This document shows, piece by piece, positions 19,852 to 27,842 of a stretch of 64,000 bases of DNA. Numbering within the stretch: the first letter of the stretch is position 1; each line of letters begins with the position of its first letter. The DNA is from UBA4416 sp048498515 (GTDB lineage: Bacteria > Bacteroidota > Bacteroidia > B-17B0 > Aurantibacillaceae): positions 35,994 through 99,993 of the forward strand of contig JBEHXV010000019.1 of NCBI GenBank assembly GCA_048498515.1, read 5' to 3'. Position numbers and translations under genes: made by a program. The notes beneath the pieces were generated by a model. The model did no database searches and was not told the origin of the DNA. It worked only from the letters and a program-made list of their open reading frames with translations.

Positions 19852-20457
19852 ATGAGGAAACTTGGTGTATTATTAGTAATTATTCCTTTTTTCCTTACCG
19901 GTCAAACCTTGTATTTTGGTAAGTATAACAAATACCATTATAAATGGGACTTAAAGATAAATAATGACAGTACAATCCTGTTAGTTCGATCCGGTTCAAC
20001 GTATGATGAATATACAGGGTCTATCAAAAGTATAAACGACACGCTCTTCAACATCGATGCAAATTTGGTTTTTTGTCAAACCAAGTGCCGGGCAATTGGG
20101 GACTCCTTATTTTATTTAACAACAGATTCAATTGTTCGCCGGGCACATCCTAACATTAAGGTAACCTATTCAAATACTAAAACAATTGAGTATCCTTTTG
20201 TCGATAAGAATAATATGATTATTCCATTAAATAAAAAGTTATTCAATTCAAACCCTGATAAAAATCATTTTCGTGTTTCATTAGGACATAAAAATCCAAT
20301 TACACAAGAGGAGGTAATCAACGAGTATAATTTAAGCGATGAATACTGCATGACCATATATATTGGAAACAAAGTAAATTTCAAAGTAAAAATTAAAAAT
20401 GGAGTACTTAAAAGCGAAGGAAAAGATCAAATTGATAAATTGCTTTTGAGAAAATAA
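19852..20457 (+). CDS. Hypothetical exported protein
   Basis: A 201-residue protein that I do not recognise. The ATG at 19852 gives a signal peptide (MRKLGVLLVIIPFFLTGQ); a TTG start nine codons earlier would only bury it. The mature part is rich in beta-strand-forming residues and polar (KYNKYHYKWDLKINNDSTIL). It follows the PorE-like gene by 33 bp and may be its last cotranscribed gene. It ends three bases from the convergent rsgA stop. Its codons are more A+T rich than those of the upstream operon. Confidence 0.6.
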   Translation: MRKLGVLLVIIPFFLTGQTLYFGKYNKYHYKWDLKINNDSTILLVRSGSTYDEYTGSIKSINDTLFNIDANLVFCQTKCRAIGDSLFYLTTDSIVRRAHPNIKVTYSNTKTIEYPFVDKNNMIIPLNKKLFNSNPDKNHFRVSLGHKNPITQEEVINEYNLSDEYCMTIYIGNKVNFKVKIKNGVLKSEGKDQIDKLLLRK

Positions 20458-20460
20458 ATT

Positions 20461-21396
20461 CTACCTGATCTCCCACTCGTGCCAGTCCATTTCCTCGCCG
20501 TTTAAAATGCCCAGGTAACTTTCGTAGCGTTCCAAAGAAATTTCGGCATGTTTCACCGCTTCTAAAATAGCGCAGTGCGGCTCATTGACGTGCAGGCAGT
20601 TATTGAATTTGCAATCGTGCATGCGCTCACGGATCTCAGGAAAATAATGGCCCACTTCTTCTTTTTTCATTTCCACCAATCCAAGTTCTTTAATTCCCGG
20701 CGAGTCAATGATATCACCACCAAAGGATAAAGGGAACAGCTCGGCAAAGGTGGTGGTATGCGTTCCTTTTAAATGCGCCGCCGAAATATCAGCAGTTTTC
20801 AGATCAAGATTTGGCTCAATGGCATTCACAAAGGTCGACTTCCCTACTCCGCTATGCCCGGCAATCAGGGTCTTTTTGTCTTTCAATAAGGTCTTTACAA
20901 ATTCAATATCAGTTTTATCGAAGGAACTCACTGCAAAACAATCGTAACCAATATCGGTATACAATTTCATCATATCCTTTTGCAGTTCCAGCATCTCTTC
21001 ATCCAGCACATCCTTTTTATTGAAAATAATTTTCGCCGGAATATCATAAGCTTCGGCCGTTAATAAAAAACGGTCGATGAAGCCCATGGAGGTTCTTGGT
21101 GCTACCAGCGTGGCAATTAAAATAGCCTGGTCGAGATTGCTCGCAATAATGTGCGCTTGTTTTGAAAGGTTAATGGATTTGCGGATAATATAATTTTTAC
21201 GCGGCTGAATATTGGTGATCTGGTTACTGCCATCCTTGTCCCGGGCAACATCAACAATATCGCCAACGGCCACCGGGTTGGTAGTTTTACGGTCATCGAG
21301 CCTGATCTTGCCTTTTAAACGGCATTCAATCACCTCCCCGTTCTCAATACGAACGGCGTACCAGCTACCTGTAGATTTCACCACTAAACCTGTCAT
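20461..21396 (-). CDS. rsgA: Ribosome small-subunit-dependent GTPase A (RsgA/YjeQ)
   Basis: A 311-residue circularly permuted GTPase that acts in late 30S subunit maturation. An N-terminal OB-fold (residues 1-70) precedes the GTPase core with motifs in permuted order: FNKKD (G4), then GHSGVGKST (G1), then DSPG (G3). The C-terminal zinc-binding segment shows the expected Cys/His residues (CKFNNCLHVNEPHCAI). A TATCTTTG -7 box on the minus strand (complement of 21401-21408) lies immediately upstream, so the transcript may be nearly leaderless. It converges on the hypothetical exported gene. Confidence 0.97.
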   Translation of the reverse strand: MTGLVVKSTGSWYAVRIENGEVIECRLKGKIRLDDRKTTNPVAVGDIVDVARDKDGSNQITNIQPRKNYIIRKSINLSKQAHIIASNLDQAILIATLVAPRTSMGFIDRFLLTAEAYDIPAKIIFNKKDVLDEEMLELQKDMMKLYTDIGYDCFAVSSFDKTDIEFVKTLLKDKKTLIAGHSGVGKSTFVNAIEPNLDLKTADISAAHLKGTHTTTFAELFPLSFGGDIIDSPGIKELGLVEMKKEEVGHYFPEIRERMHDCKFNNCLHVNEPHCAILEAVKHAEISLERYESYLGILNGEEMDWHEWEIR

Positions 21397-21424
21397 AGGG
21401 CAAAGATAAGAATAAATGCCGATA

Positions 21425-21584
21425 GAACGCAGATGACGCAGATTGCTTAAGATCTACTATGATTTAACGTCATGCTATCACGACGCGTCGTGACAGGGTG
21501 GCGGACTATATGTTGTTATCTGCGTTCTATACATTTGGCAGCCAAAATCATAACAAATCATAATCATTCGCGTCATCTGCGTTC
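21425..21584. repeat. Inverted-repeat element between rsgA and gldA
   Basis: The two ends are perfect 15-bp inverted repeats (GAACGCAGATGACGC at 21425-21439; its complement at 21570-21584). A partial third copy (ATCTGCGTTC) lies at about 21519-21528. Inside is a perfect 16-bp palindrome, TCACGACGCGTCGTGA, at 21478-21493. Motifs of the GAACGCAGATGACGCAGAT kind are dispersed repeats in many bacterial genomes, so this is probably a non-coding mobile or REP-like unit. I see no gene in the 245-bp gap. Confidence 0.65.
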
Positions 21585-21641
21585 CATTAGGAATTATCAC
21601 AAAAAAATGGCTATTTTTGAGAGAGAATCTATTCTTATCCT

Positions 21642-22547
21642 ATGTCTATTGAAGTAAACGCGATCAGCAAATTATACGGTACCCAAAAAGCGCTGAACAA
21701 TGTATCGTTTAATGTTGGCGAAAAAGAAATTGTTGGTTTCCTGGGGCCAAATGGCGCTGGTAAAAGCACCATGATGAAGATCATTACCACTTACATTCCT
21801 CCTACCGAAGGCAGCGTGAAAGTATGCGGTTTTGATATCGCCGACCAAAGCATTGAGGTGCGTCGCCAAATTGGCTACCTGCCGGAGCATAACCCTTTGT
21901 ACCTCGACATGTATGTGAAAGAGTTCCTGGAATTTACAGGCAATCTTTACAAGATTAAAAACACCAGGGAGCGTGTAAAGCAAATGATAGAAATGACAGG
22001 CCTGCAGGTAGAACAGAATAAAAAAATAGGCGCCCTGTCAAAAGGCTACCGCCAGCGCGTTGGTTTAGCACAAGCCATGATACACGACCCAAAAGTGTTA
22101 ATTATGGATGAACCTACCACAGGCCTTGATCCCAACCAGCTCGAAGAAATACGAAACCTGATTATTAAATTAGGCAAAGAAAAAACAGTGATGCTGAGCA
22201 CACACATCATGCAGGAAGTGGAAGCCGTATGCGACCGGGTGATCATCATCAACAAAGGCGAAATTGTAGCCAACGATCAAACACAAACCCTGCAACAAAA
22301 TACCACCAAACAACTTATTACGGTTGAGTTTGACAAGGATATCAAACGCGAGGTGCTGCTGAAAATAAAAGGCGTTGAAGAAGCGGTGTTAGCAGAAGTC
22401 CACATTTGGAAAATTGTTGCCGGCGTGGAATATGATGTCCGCAAAGAGCTGTTCAATTATGCCGTAAAGAATGATATTACAGTACTCACCTTAAACAGGG
22501 AGGAACAAAAACTGGAAGATGTATTTAAGGCCCTGACAAAAAAATAA
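21642..22547 (+). CDS. gldA: Gliding motility-associated ABC transporter ATP-binding protein GldA
   Basis: A 301-residue ABC ATPase that matches the GldA family of Bacteroidota. The Walker A motif is GPNGAGKST (Gly35-Thr43), the signature is LSKGYRQRVGLAQAM, and Walker B is VLIMDEPTTGLDP. In gliding species GldA works with GldF and GldG as an ABC transporter. The partner permeases are not adjacent here, and many non-gliding Bacteroidota also carry this gene, so gliding cannot be inferred from it. A possible -7 box (TATTTTTG, 21612-21619) lies 22 bases before the ATG. Confidence 0.88.
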   Translation: MSIEVNAISKLYGTQKALNNVSFNVGEKEIVGFLGPNGAGKSTMMKIITTYIPPTEGSVKVCGFDIADQSIEVRRQIGYLPEHNPLYLDMYVKEFLEFTGNLYKIKNTRERVKQMIEMTGLQVEQNKKIGALSKGYRQRVGLAQAMIHDPKVLIMDEPTTGLDPNQLEEIRNLIIKLGKEKTVMLSTHIMQEVEAVCDRVIIINKGEIVANDQTQTLQQNTTKQLITVEFDKDIKREVLLKIKGVEEAVLAEVHIWKIVAGVEYDVRKELFNYAVKNDITVLTLNREEQKLEDVFKALTKK

Positions 22548-22562
22548 TTATTCAATTAATTG

Positions 22563-23633
22563 ATGAAGAAGGTTAATGTCATAAAGAGAACATCTAAAAT
22601 CAACAAACCAAAGATTACAAAGCCCGGCTTATTTAAGGATGTAAAATCCTTAATTGACAAAACAAAGGTACAGGTTGCCTATAACATCAATAGTAATTTA
22701 GTAATCCTTAACTGGCATATAGGCAAACGGATACAGGAAGAAATATTAAAAAATAAGCGTGCAGAATACGGAAGCCAAATTGTTGCGACACTGTCGCAAC
22801 AATTGACAGAAGAATATGGCCAGGGATATACAAAATCTGCATTAACCAGAATGCTTGTATTTGCAAGGTACTACACAACAAACCAAAAAGTTGCGACACT
22901 GTCGCAACAATTCAGCTGGAGTCATATCATTGAATTTCTCACAATAAAAGATGATGTAGAACGCCGGTTTTACGAACAAATAGCATTCATTGAAAAATGG
23001 GGCGTAAGGCAGTTACGTGAGCGCATTAATGGCATGCTGTTTCAGAGAACCGCTATTTCAAGAAAGCCTAAAACAGTTATCCAACAAGAACTTAAAAAAC
23101 ATTCTTCAAATACAATGATCGCAAACGCTGATCTTGTTTTTAAGGATCCTTATTTGCTGGATTTTTTAGGCCTGAAAGATGCTTACAGCGAAAAAGACCT
23201 TGAAAGCTGCATCCTGAACTCTCTCCAGCAGTTTATCGTTGAATTGGGTTCTGATTTTGCTTTTATTGCCAGGCAAAAGCGGATCATCATTGATTCAGAA
23301 GATTTTCGGATCGATCTTTTATTTTATCACAGAGGCTTAAAAAGGCTGATCGCTATTGATTTAAAGCTTGGGAAATTTAAAGCCTCCTATAAAGGACAGA
23401 TGGAACTTTATTTAAGATGGCTGGAAAAACATGAGATGCGTGAGGGAGAGAATCCGCCAATTGGATTAATTCTTTGTGCAGAAAAATCAGAAGAGCGCAT
23501 TGAATTACTTCAGCTTGAAAAAAGTAATATAAAAGTAGCAGAATACTTAACTGCTCTGCCTCCCAAAAAACTACTGGAAAGGAAATTGCATCAGGCAGTT
23601 GTATCAGCACAAAAAAAATTTAATATAAAGTAA
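22563..23633 (+). CDS. YhcG/DUF1016 PD-(D/E)XK nuclease-family protein
   Basis: A 356-residue protein. The N-terminal YhcG helical domain (VQVAYNINSNLVILNWHIGK) and C-terminal PDDEXK nuclease domain (DFRIDLLFYHRGLKRLIAID, then LKLGKF) are both intact, with the D...(x)K catalytic pattern visible. Family members are often tied to mobile DNA and host defence; the function here is unproven. I chose the ATG at 22563 over a TTG one codon earlier. It lies 15 bp after gldA, and the next gene begins one base after its stop, so it appears inserted into a gldA-dehydrogenase arrangement. Two long palindromes lie inside the gene. Confidence 0.85.
   Translation: MKKVNVIKRTSKINKPKITKPGLFKDVKSLIDKTKVQVAYNINSNLVILNWHIGKRIQEEILKNKRAEYGSQIVATLSQQLTEEYGQGYTKSALTRMLVFARYYTTNQKVATLSQQFSWSHIIEFLTIKDDVERRFYEQIAFIEKWGVRQLRERINGMLFQRTAISRKPKTVIQQELKKHSSNTMIANADLVFKDPYLLDFLGLKDAYSEKDLESCILNSLQQFIVELGSDFAFIARQKRIIIDSEDFRIDLLFYHRGLKRLIAIDLKLGKFKASYKGQMELYLRWLEKHEMREGENPPIGLILCAEKSEERIELLQLEKSNIKVAEYLTALPPKKLLERKLHQAVVSAQKKFNIK
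22778..22804. repeat. 27-bp perfect palindrome inside the YhcG gene (copy 1)
   Basis: The left arm AATTGTTGCGACA, a single C, and the exact reverse complement of the arm form a 13+1+13 palindrome. It encodes part of IVATLSQQL. A second copy of the last 23 bases lies 108 bp downstream. Confidence 0.9.
22890..22912. repeat. Second palindromic copy inside the YhcG gene
   Basis: This is a 23-bp direct repeat of the palindrome at 22782-22804; the 19-bp core at 22890-22908 is again perfectly palindromic. It encodes VATLSQQF in the same frame, so peptide and DNA are both repeated. The flanking bases differ from those of copy 1. Confidence 0.9.
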
Positions 23634-23634
23634 C

Positions 23635-25047
23635 TTGAAGCCCTATTCGATATATTCAGCCGGAGAATTCACAACTTCTGATAAAAAACTGGAAGTAAAA
23701 AATCCATTCGACGGAAGCATTTTCGCCACTACTTACCTGGCCGACAAAGTTATTTTGGAACAATCCATCAACAAGGCATTAGCAGTTAAAGAAGAACTTA
23801 AAAACCTTTCTTCCTTAAAACGCTATACTATATTAAAACAGATCTCGGATGAACTCCTGGCCAATAAAGAACATCTGGCAAAAATATTGTGCCTCGAATC
23901 GGCAAAGCCCATGAAATATGCGCTCGCCGAAATTGACCGCTCTGTACAAACATTTTTAATTGCGGCCGAGGAAAGTAAGCGAGCACCAAAAGAATATATC
24001 TCGCTCGACTGGACAACCAATGGCGAAGGCAAAGAAGGCCTGGTGAATTATTTCCCCATAGGCTTAATTGCAGGCATTGCCCCCTTTAACTTTCCCATGA
24101 ACCTAGCCGTGCATAAAATTGCGCCGGCCATTGCCTGCGGCTGCCCTATTATTTTAAAACCGGCAAGCCGTACACCTTTATCATGCCTGGAGCTGGCAAA
24201 AATTATCGACCGTACAAACTTGCCAAAAGGCGCTGTTTCCATTTTACCTATGGACAGGGAAACGGGGAATTTATTGGTGACCGATGAACGTTTTAAATTA
24301 CTGAGTTTTACCGGCTCACCGGCCATAGGCTGGAAAATGAAAACACAAAGTGGTAAAAAGAAAGTAGTATTGGAACTGGGAGGAAATGCCGCTACCATTA
24401 TTACAGAGAGTGCCGACATGAAAGACGCTCTTACCAAATCACTCATGGGAGCCTTTTCCTATAGTGGACAAATTTGCATACACGCGCAGCGCTTTATTGT
24501 GCATGGTTCCGTTTACAAAAGCTTTAGTAAAGAATTAAAAAAACAAACGCTGAACTTAAAATACGGCAATCCATTGGAAAAGGAAACCGATGTATCGAAC
24601 ATGATTGATGAAGAGAACGCCAGGCGTGTAGAAACATGGATCAATGAAGCTTTAGAACAAGGCGCCCAACTGCTTTGCGGAGGGAAACGGAATGGAAGCC
24701 ATGTGGAACCAACTATTTTACTAAACTGCAACAACAGCATGAAAGTGTATGCCGAAGAAGTGTTTGGCCCTGTGATCTGCATCAATTCATACACTACCAT
24801 TGAAGAAGCCATTGACCTGGCCAATGATACAAAATTTGGTTTGCAATGCGGGGTTTTCACCAACGCCGTTTCCGAGCTCGACCGTTGCTTTAAAGAAATT
24901 GAGGTTGGCGGCGTCATTCACAACCATGTTCCTACCCTTCGTTACGACCAGATGCCCTATGGCGGTGTAAAAGAAAGCGGGCTTGGACGCGAAGGCGTGC
25001 GTTATGCCATGCTGGATATGCTCGAGCCTAAGGTGTTGGTAAAATAG
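23635..25047 (+). CDS. NAD(P)-dependent aldehyde dehydrogenase family protein
   Basis: A 470-residue aldehyde dehydrogenase that oxidises an unknown aldehyde to the acid. The catalytic glutamate lies in VLELGGNAA (Glu247) and the nucleophile in GQICIHAQR (Cys281), with normal spacing. The cofactor-binding FTGSPAIGWKM is present, and length is normal. The only plausible start is TTG at 23635, one base after the nuclease stop; the first ATG would remove a large part of the N-terminal domain. The Cys-containing loop resembles lactaldehyde/glyceraldehyde-3-phosphate-type enzymes, but the substrate cannot be fixed from sequence. It is not part of the distant paa cluster. Confidence 0.88.
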   Translation: MKPYSIYSAGEFTTSDKKLEVKNPFDGSIFATTYLADKVILEQSINKALAVKEELKNLSSLKRYTILKQISDELLANKEHLAKILCLESAKPMKYALAEIDRSVQTFLIAAEESKRAPKEYISLDWTTNGEGKEGLVNYFPIGLIAGIAPFNFPMNLAVHKIAPAIACGCPIILKPASRTPLSCLELAKIIDRTNLPKGAVSILPMDRETGNLLVTDERFKLLSFTGSPAIGWKMKTQSGKKKVVLELGGNAATIITESADMKDALTKSLMGAFSYSGQICIHAQRFIVHGSVYKSFSKELKKQTLNLKYGNPLEKETDVSNMIDEENARRVETWINEALEQGAQLLCGGKRNGSHVEPTILLNCNNSMKVYAEEVFGPVICINSYTTIEEAIDLANDTKFGLQCGVFTNAVSELDRCFKEIEVGGVIHNHVPTLRYDQMPYGGVKESGLGREGVRYAMLDMLEPKVLVK

Positions 25048-25104
25048 CCTCTTAAAGATTGTTTTTCTTTGTTTTTTAAATACATTATATAACAATTAAG
25101 TTTT

Positions 25105-25310
25105 TTTTCGGAGCAGCGCGTAGGCCTGTCAAAACGCGGATCCGGTGAGCTGTGAATTTGTAGTTATTAGATGAGCCTGAAAAACCTTCAGTGTTTTTCA
25201 GCTGCGAATCTTATAAATTCAAAGAGCGGGAAGGGATCGTTTTGACTTGATTTTTTTGCTTACTTTTTTCATCCAAGGAAAAAAGTAAGAAGAAATTAAT
25301 TAGGTTGTTA
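25105..25310. repeat. Hairpin-rich non-coding stretch after the aldehyde dehydrogenase
   Basis: This part of a 493-bp gap has no credible gene. It holds two strong hairpins: CTGAAAAAC at 25177-25185 with its complement at 25193-25201, and CTTACTTTTTT at 25259-25269 with its complement at 25279-25289. Neither is followed by a T-run that would make a classic terminator. The look is that of a dispersed non-coding repeat. Only a genome-wide copy search would show that. Confidence 0.45.
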
Positions 25311-25328
25311 TAACAAAATATCGTGTAT

Positions 25329-25476
25329 TAGAATAATGTAGGATTATTTTCTTCATTGCGAAGAGTTTTGCGGAATGAGCAAAATGGAAAGAAGCAATCT
25401 CATACAAAGCTGGATTTGAGATTGCTTCACTTCGTTCGCAATGACGCGCGGAATATAAAAATCCTACATTATTCTA
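25329..25476. repeat. 148-bp MITE-like element with 16-bp terminal inverted repeats
   Basis: The ends are perfect inverted repeats (TAGAATAATGTAGGAT at 25329-25344 and its complement at 25461-25476). Just inside them CATTGCGAA on the left faces its complement TTCGCAATG on the right. In the middle GAAGCAATCTCA (25391-25402) pairs with 25417-25428. The whole could fold as one long hairpin. There is no coding capacity. A 15-base fragment of its right end (TGTTGTAGAATAATG) recurs at 31831-31845. Confidence 0.65.
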
Positions 25477-25490
25477 CAACATAGCCTAAC

Positions 25491-25533
25491 AAAATAAAAA
25501 AGGCTTATCAAAACGATAAGCCTTTTTTATTTT
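25491..25533. terminator. Bidirectional rho-independent terminator
   Basis: A 19-bp perfect inverted repeat (25491-25509 and 25515-25533) with the stem core GGCTTATC and loop AAAAC, flanked by A-runs on the left and T-runs on the right. It can end the dehydrogenase transcript and the convergent lipoprotein transcript, which stops at 25541. Confidence 0.9.
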
Positions 25534-25540
25534 GTTCAGT

Positions 25541-25984
25541 TTATTTTTTCTTAGTAGTTGTTTTCTTTTTATCCTTCGCGGCTCCTGCACCATAGCCAAC
25601 ACCCGAACCAACTGCGCCACCTACCGCGCCGCCAATGGCAGCACCTTTAGCCGGATCATCTTTGTTGATTAATGCGCCGGCAACCGCGCCTGCTACTACG
25701 CCTGCACCGGTTCCAATTAAAGCACCTTTTGTTTTATTCGACATTCCTTTCTTTTCAACAGTCGTTTCACTTCCGCCATTTTGCGACGAGCCCGAATTGG
25801 CATACCGACGATGGTTGTCGGCCGCTGCCATGGAATCGATGGTTCTTTGTTTGGCCTGTAAAGCGGCTACATTGTTCATTGAGTCTATAGTAGCTTGCTT
25901 TGCCCTTTCCAACTCAGCGGTTCTCGATTTATTACAGGAAGCCATCATGATTGATAAAGCTCCTATGACTATTAACTGTTTCAT
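25541..25984 (-). CDS. Glycine-zipper lipoprotein (downstream paralogue)
   Basis: A 147-residue small envelope protein. A lipobox (IMMASC) follows a short signal peptide. The middle is a charged helical segment with two IDSM-containing repeats (QATIDSMNNVAAL, QRTIDSMAAADN). A glycine-zipper region of alternating Gly and Ala follows (KGALIGTGAGVVAGAVAGAL and GAAIGGAVGGAVGSGVGYGA), with a lysine tail. Glycine-zipper proteins associate with or span membranes; the specific role is unknown. A close paralogue lies 26 bp upstream on the same strand. Confidence 0.75.
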   Translation of the reverse strand: MKQLIVIGALSIMMASCNKSRTAELERAKQATIDSMNNVAALQAKQRTIDSMAAADNHRRYANSGSSQNGGSETTVEKKGMSNKTKGALIGTGAGVVAGAVAGALINKDDPAKGAAIGGAVGGAVGSGVGYGAGAAKDKKKTTTKKK

Positions 25985-26010
25985 GGTTTTATGTATTTTA
26001 AAATTTATAC

Positions 26011-26637
26011 TTATGGATTTGTCGTAGTTGTAGAACTTGATGTCGTATTAGTGCTCGTTGCTTTCTTATCCTTAGCGGCTCCTGCACCATAACCAACACC
26101 CGAACCAACTGCGCCACCAATGGCTCCGCCAATAGCTGCTCCTTGTCCAGGATTATCCTTATTAAGGATAGCTCCTCCAATGGCACCAATTACAGCGCCC
26201 GCTCCCGCGCCAATTAAAGCGCCTTTTGTTTTACCACTCATCTTTTTCTTTTCTTCTTCAGTGGTAGCCGTGCTTACTGCACCCGTATTGCTTACAACAG
26301 CTCCGCTATTGACCACCGTACCGTTATTGGTTGAAACCGGCGTTTCTGTTTTTGGCGTTGTAGACGTTACTCCTGTCGCGTGATGATGCGACTTTACAGG
26401 TGTGTTGTTAGATTGAACAGGAACTGCACCGGTTTCAATAGGATCAACCGTAATAGGCATTTGAGAATTGATCAGGTTCATGGAATCGATCGTTCTTTGT
26501 CGTACCAGTTGTATGTCGGAAATGTTTTGCATTGAGTCGATAGCGGATTGTCGTGCCGCTTCAATCGTTTCTGTTTTTGAGTCGGAACAGGCCGCTGCGA
26601 AAATGGAAAGCGCTCCTGCTATAATTATATGTTTCAT
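26011..26637 (-). CDS. Glycine-zipper lipoprotein (upstream paralogue)
   Basis: A 208-residue paralogue of the protein encoded at 25541. It has the same lipobox type (IFAAAC), the same IDSM repeats (QSAIDSMQNIS, QRTIDSMNLIN) and the same glycine zipper (KGALIGAGAGAVIGAIGGAI). A longer Thr/Ser/Pro-rich linker (about residues 65-130) and a poly-Thr/Ser tail distinguish it. The two are adjacent and probably one operon, so they look like a tandem duplication in which the linker later grew or shrank. No function is assigned. Confidence 0.75.
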   Translation of the reverse strand: MKHIIIAGALSIFAAACSDSKTETIEAARQSAIDSMQNISDIQLVRQRTIDSMNLINSQMPITVDPIETGAVPVQSNNTPVKSHHHATGVTSTTPKTETPVSTNNGTVVNSGAVVSNTGAVSTATTEEEKKKMSGKTKGALIGAGAGAVIGAIGGAILNKDNPGQGAAIGGAIGGAVGSGVGYGAGAAKDKKATSTNTTSSSTTTTNP

Positions 26638-26753
26638 GTCCAGTATGTTTTTATGGGTTAATGCTCCATACCGCTAATGCAAAATGGCTGCGAGAATATT
26701 AACTATTGACAATCAATAACTTAATTTAATTCTTGTCGATTATTTTTCACATG

Positions 26754-26786
26754 TTGGGGAATAATCTTAAAACTCAGCTACCTTGC
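26754..26786 (+). promoter_or_regulatory. Putative promoter of the aldo/keto reductase gene
   Basis: TTG at 26754-26756 and TACCTTGC at 26779-26786 (22 bases apart) approximate the -33 and -7 elements of this phylum; the -7 box has C in place of the last G. The ATG follows 20 bases later. Confidence 0.35.
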
Positions 26787-26806
26787 AATAATTAAAAAAA
26801 CAGCAC

Positions 26807-27793
26807 ATGGAATACAGGAGATTAGGAAAATCGGGATTACAGGTAAGCGCATTATCATTTGGTTCATGGATCACTTTTGGAAAACAAATTGAGAATAACA
26901 TTGCCGATGAATTACTGAGCATTGCATATGAGCATGGCGTTAATTTTTTTGACAATGCCGAGATCTACGCAGCCGGTAAATCGGAAGAAGTAATGGGTTC
27001 TATCCTTAAAAAAAAGAACTGGGCCAGGAGTTCCTACTGCCTATCAAGCAAAGTGTATTTTGGCTATGAAGATAAAAAACCTAACCAAACGGGTTTATCG
27101 CGCAAACATATTATAGAAGGTTGCCATGCCGCCTTAAAGCGTTTGCAGGTAGATTACATCGACCTTTTCTTTTGCCACCGCCCTGATAAAAACACGCCTA
27201 TAGAAGAAACCGTGTGGGCAATGAACACCCTGATACAACAAGGCAAAATTTTATACTGGGGTACCAGCGAGTGGGCAAACGATGAGATCATGGCCGCATT
27301 TGTTTTTGCTGAAAGGCATCACCTCATTGGACCAACCATGGAACAACCTCAATACAACATGTTTGAACGTACCAAAATGGAAAAAGATTATTTATTGTTG
27401 TTCCGTGATTTTGGTTTGGGTACCACAACCTGGAGCCCTCTGGCATCAGGGCTTTTGAGTGGTAAATACAATAATGGCATTCCACATGATAACCGTTTGC
27501 ATATTGAAGGAATGGATTGGTTGAAAGAACGTGCACTGGGTGAAGCCTCAAAACTGGACAAAACAAAAGAGCTGGCAAAGCTGGCTGCGGAGCTGGGAAC
27601 ATCTTTATCAAAATTATCCATTGCCTGGGTGGTCAAAAATCCACAGGTAAGCACCGCTATTTTAGGTGCCTCCAAAAAAGAACAATTACTCGAAAATTTA
27701 AAAGCCCTGGAAGTTCTGCCATTGTTAACAAATGAAGTTACAGAAAAAATAGAACTGATCTTAAACAATAAACCGGTGCAGGCGCAGTTTTAA
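26807..27793 (+). CDS. Aldo/keto reductase, potassium-channel-beta-subunit-like family
   Basis: A 328-residue NADPH-dependent oxidoreductase with a (beta/alpha)8 barrel. The N-terminus MEYRRLGKSGLQVSALSFGS and the active-site region are typical: Asp and Tyr in FFDNAEIYAAGKSEE, Lys in LSSKVYFG, and His in LFFCHRPD. The cofactor segment GASKKEQLLENLKAL near the C-terminus is that of the KCNAB-like subgroup. It stands alone between divergent and convergent neighbours. The physiological substrate is unknown. Confidence 0.92.
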   Translation: MEYRRLGKSGLQVSALSFGSWITFGKQIENNIADELLSIAYEHGVNFFDNAEIYAAGKSEEVMGSILKKKNWARSSYCLSSKVYFGYEDKKPNQTGLSRKHIIEGCHAALKRLQVDYIDLFFCHRPDKNTPIEETVWAMNTLIQQGKILYWGTSEWANDEIMAAFVFAERHHLIGPTMEQPQYNMFERTKMEKDYLLLFRDFGLGTTTWSPLASGLLSGKYNNGIPHDNRLHIEGMDWLKERALGEASKLDKTKELAKLAAELGTSLSKLSIAWVVKNPQVSTAILGASKKEQLLENLKALEVLPLLTNEVTEKIELILNNKPVQAQF

Positions 27794-27842
27794 AATTTGA
27801 TTAATTTTTTGTCAGCTCGTCACGACGCGACAAATTCACCAT

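Noticed and set aside
27811..27830. TCACGACGCG shared with the palindrome near gldA as a common operator
   Set aside because: Only a half-site is shared, it lies downstream of a gene rather than in a promoter, and ten bases are too few to argue from.
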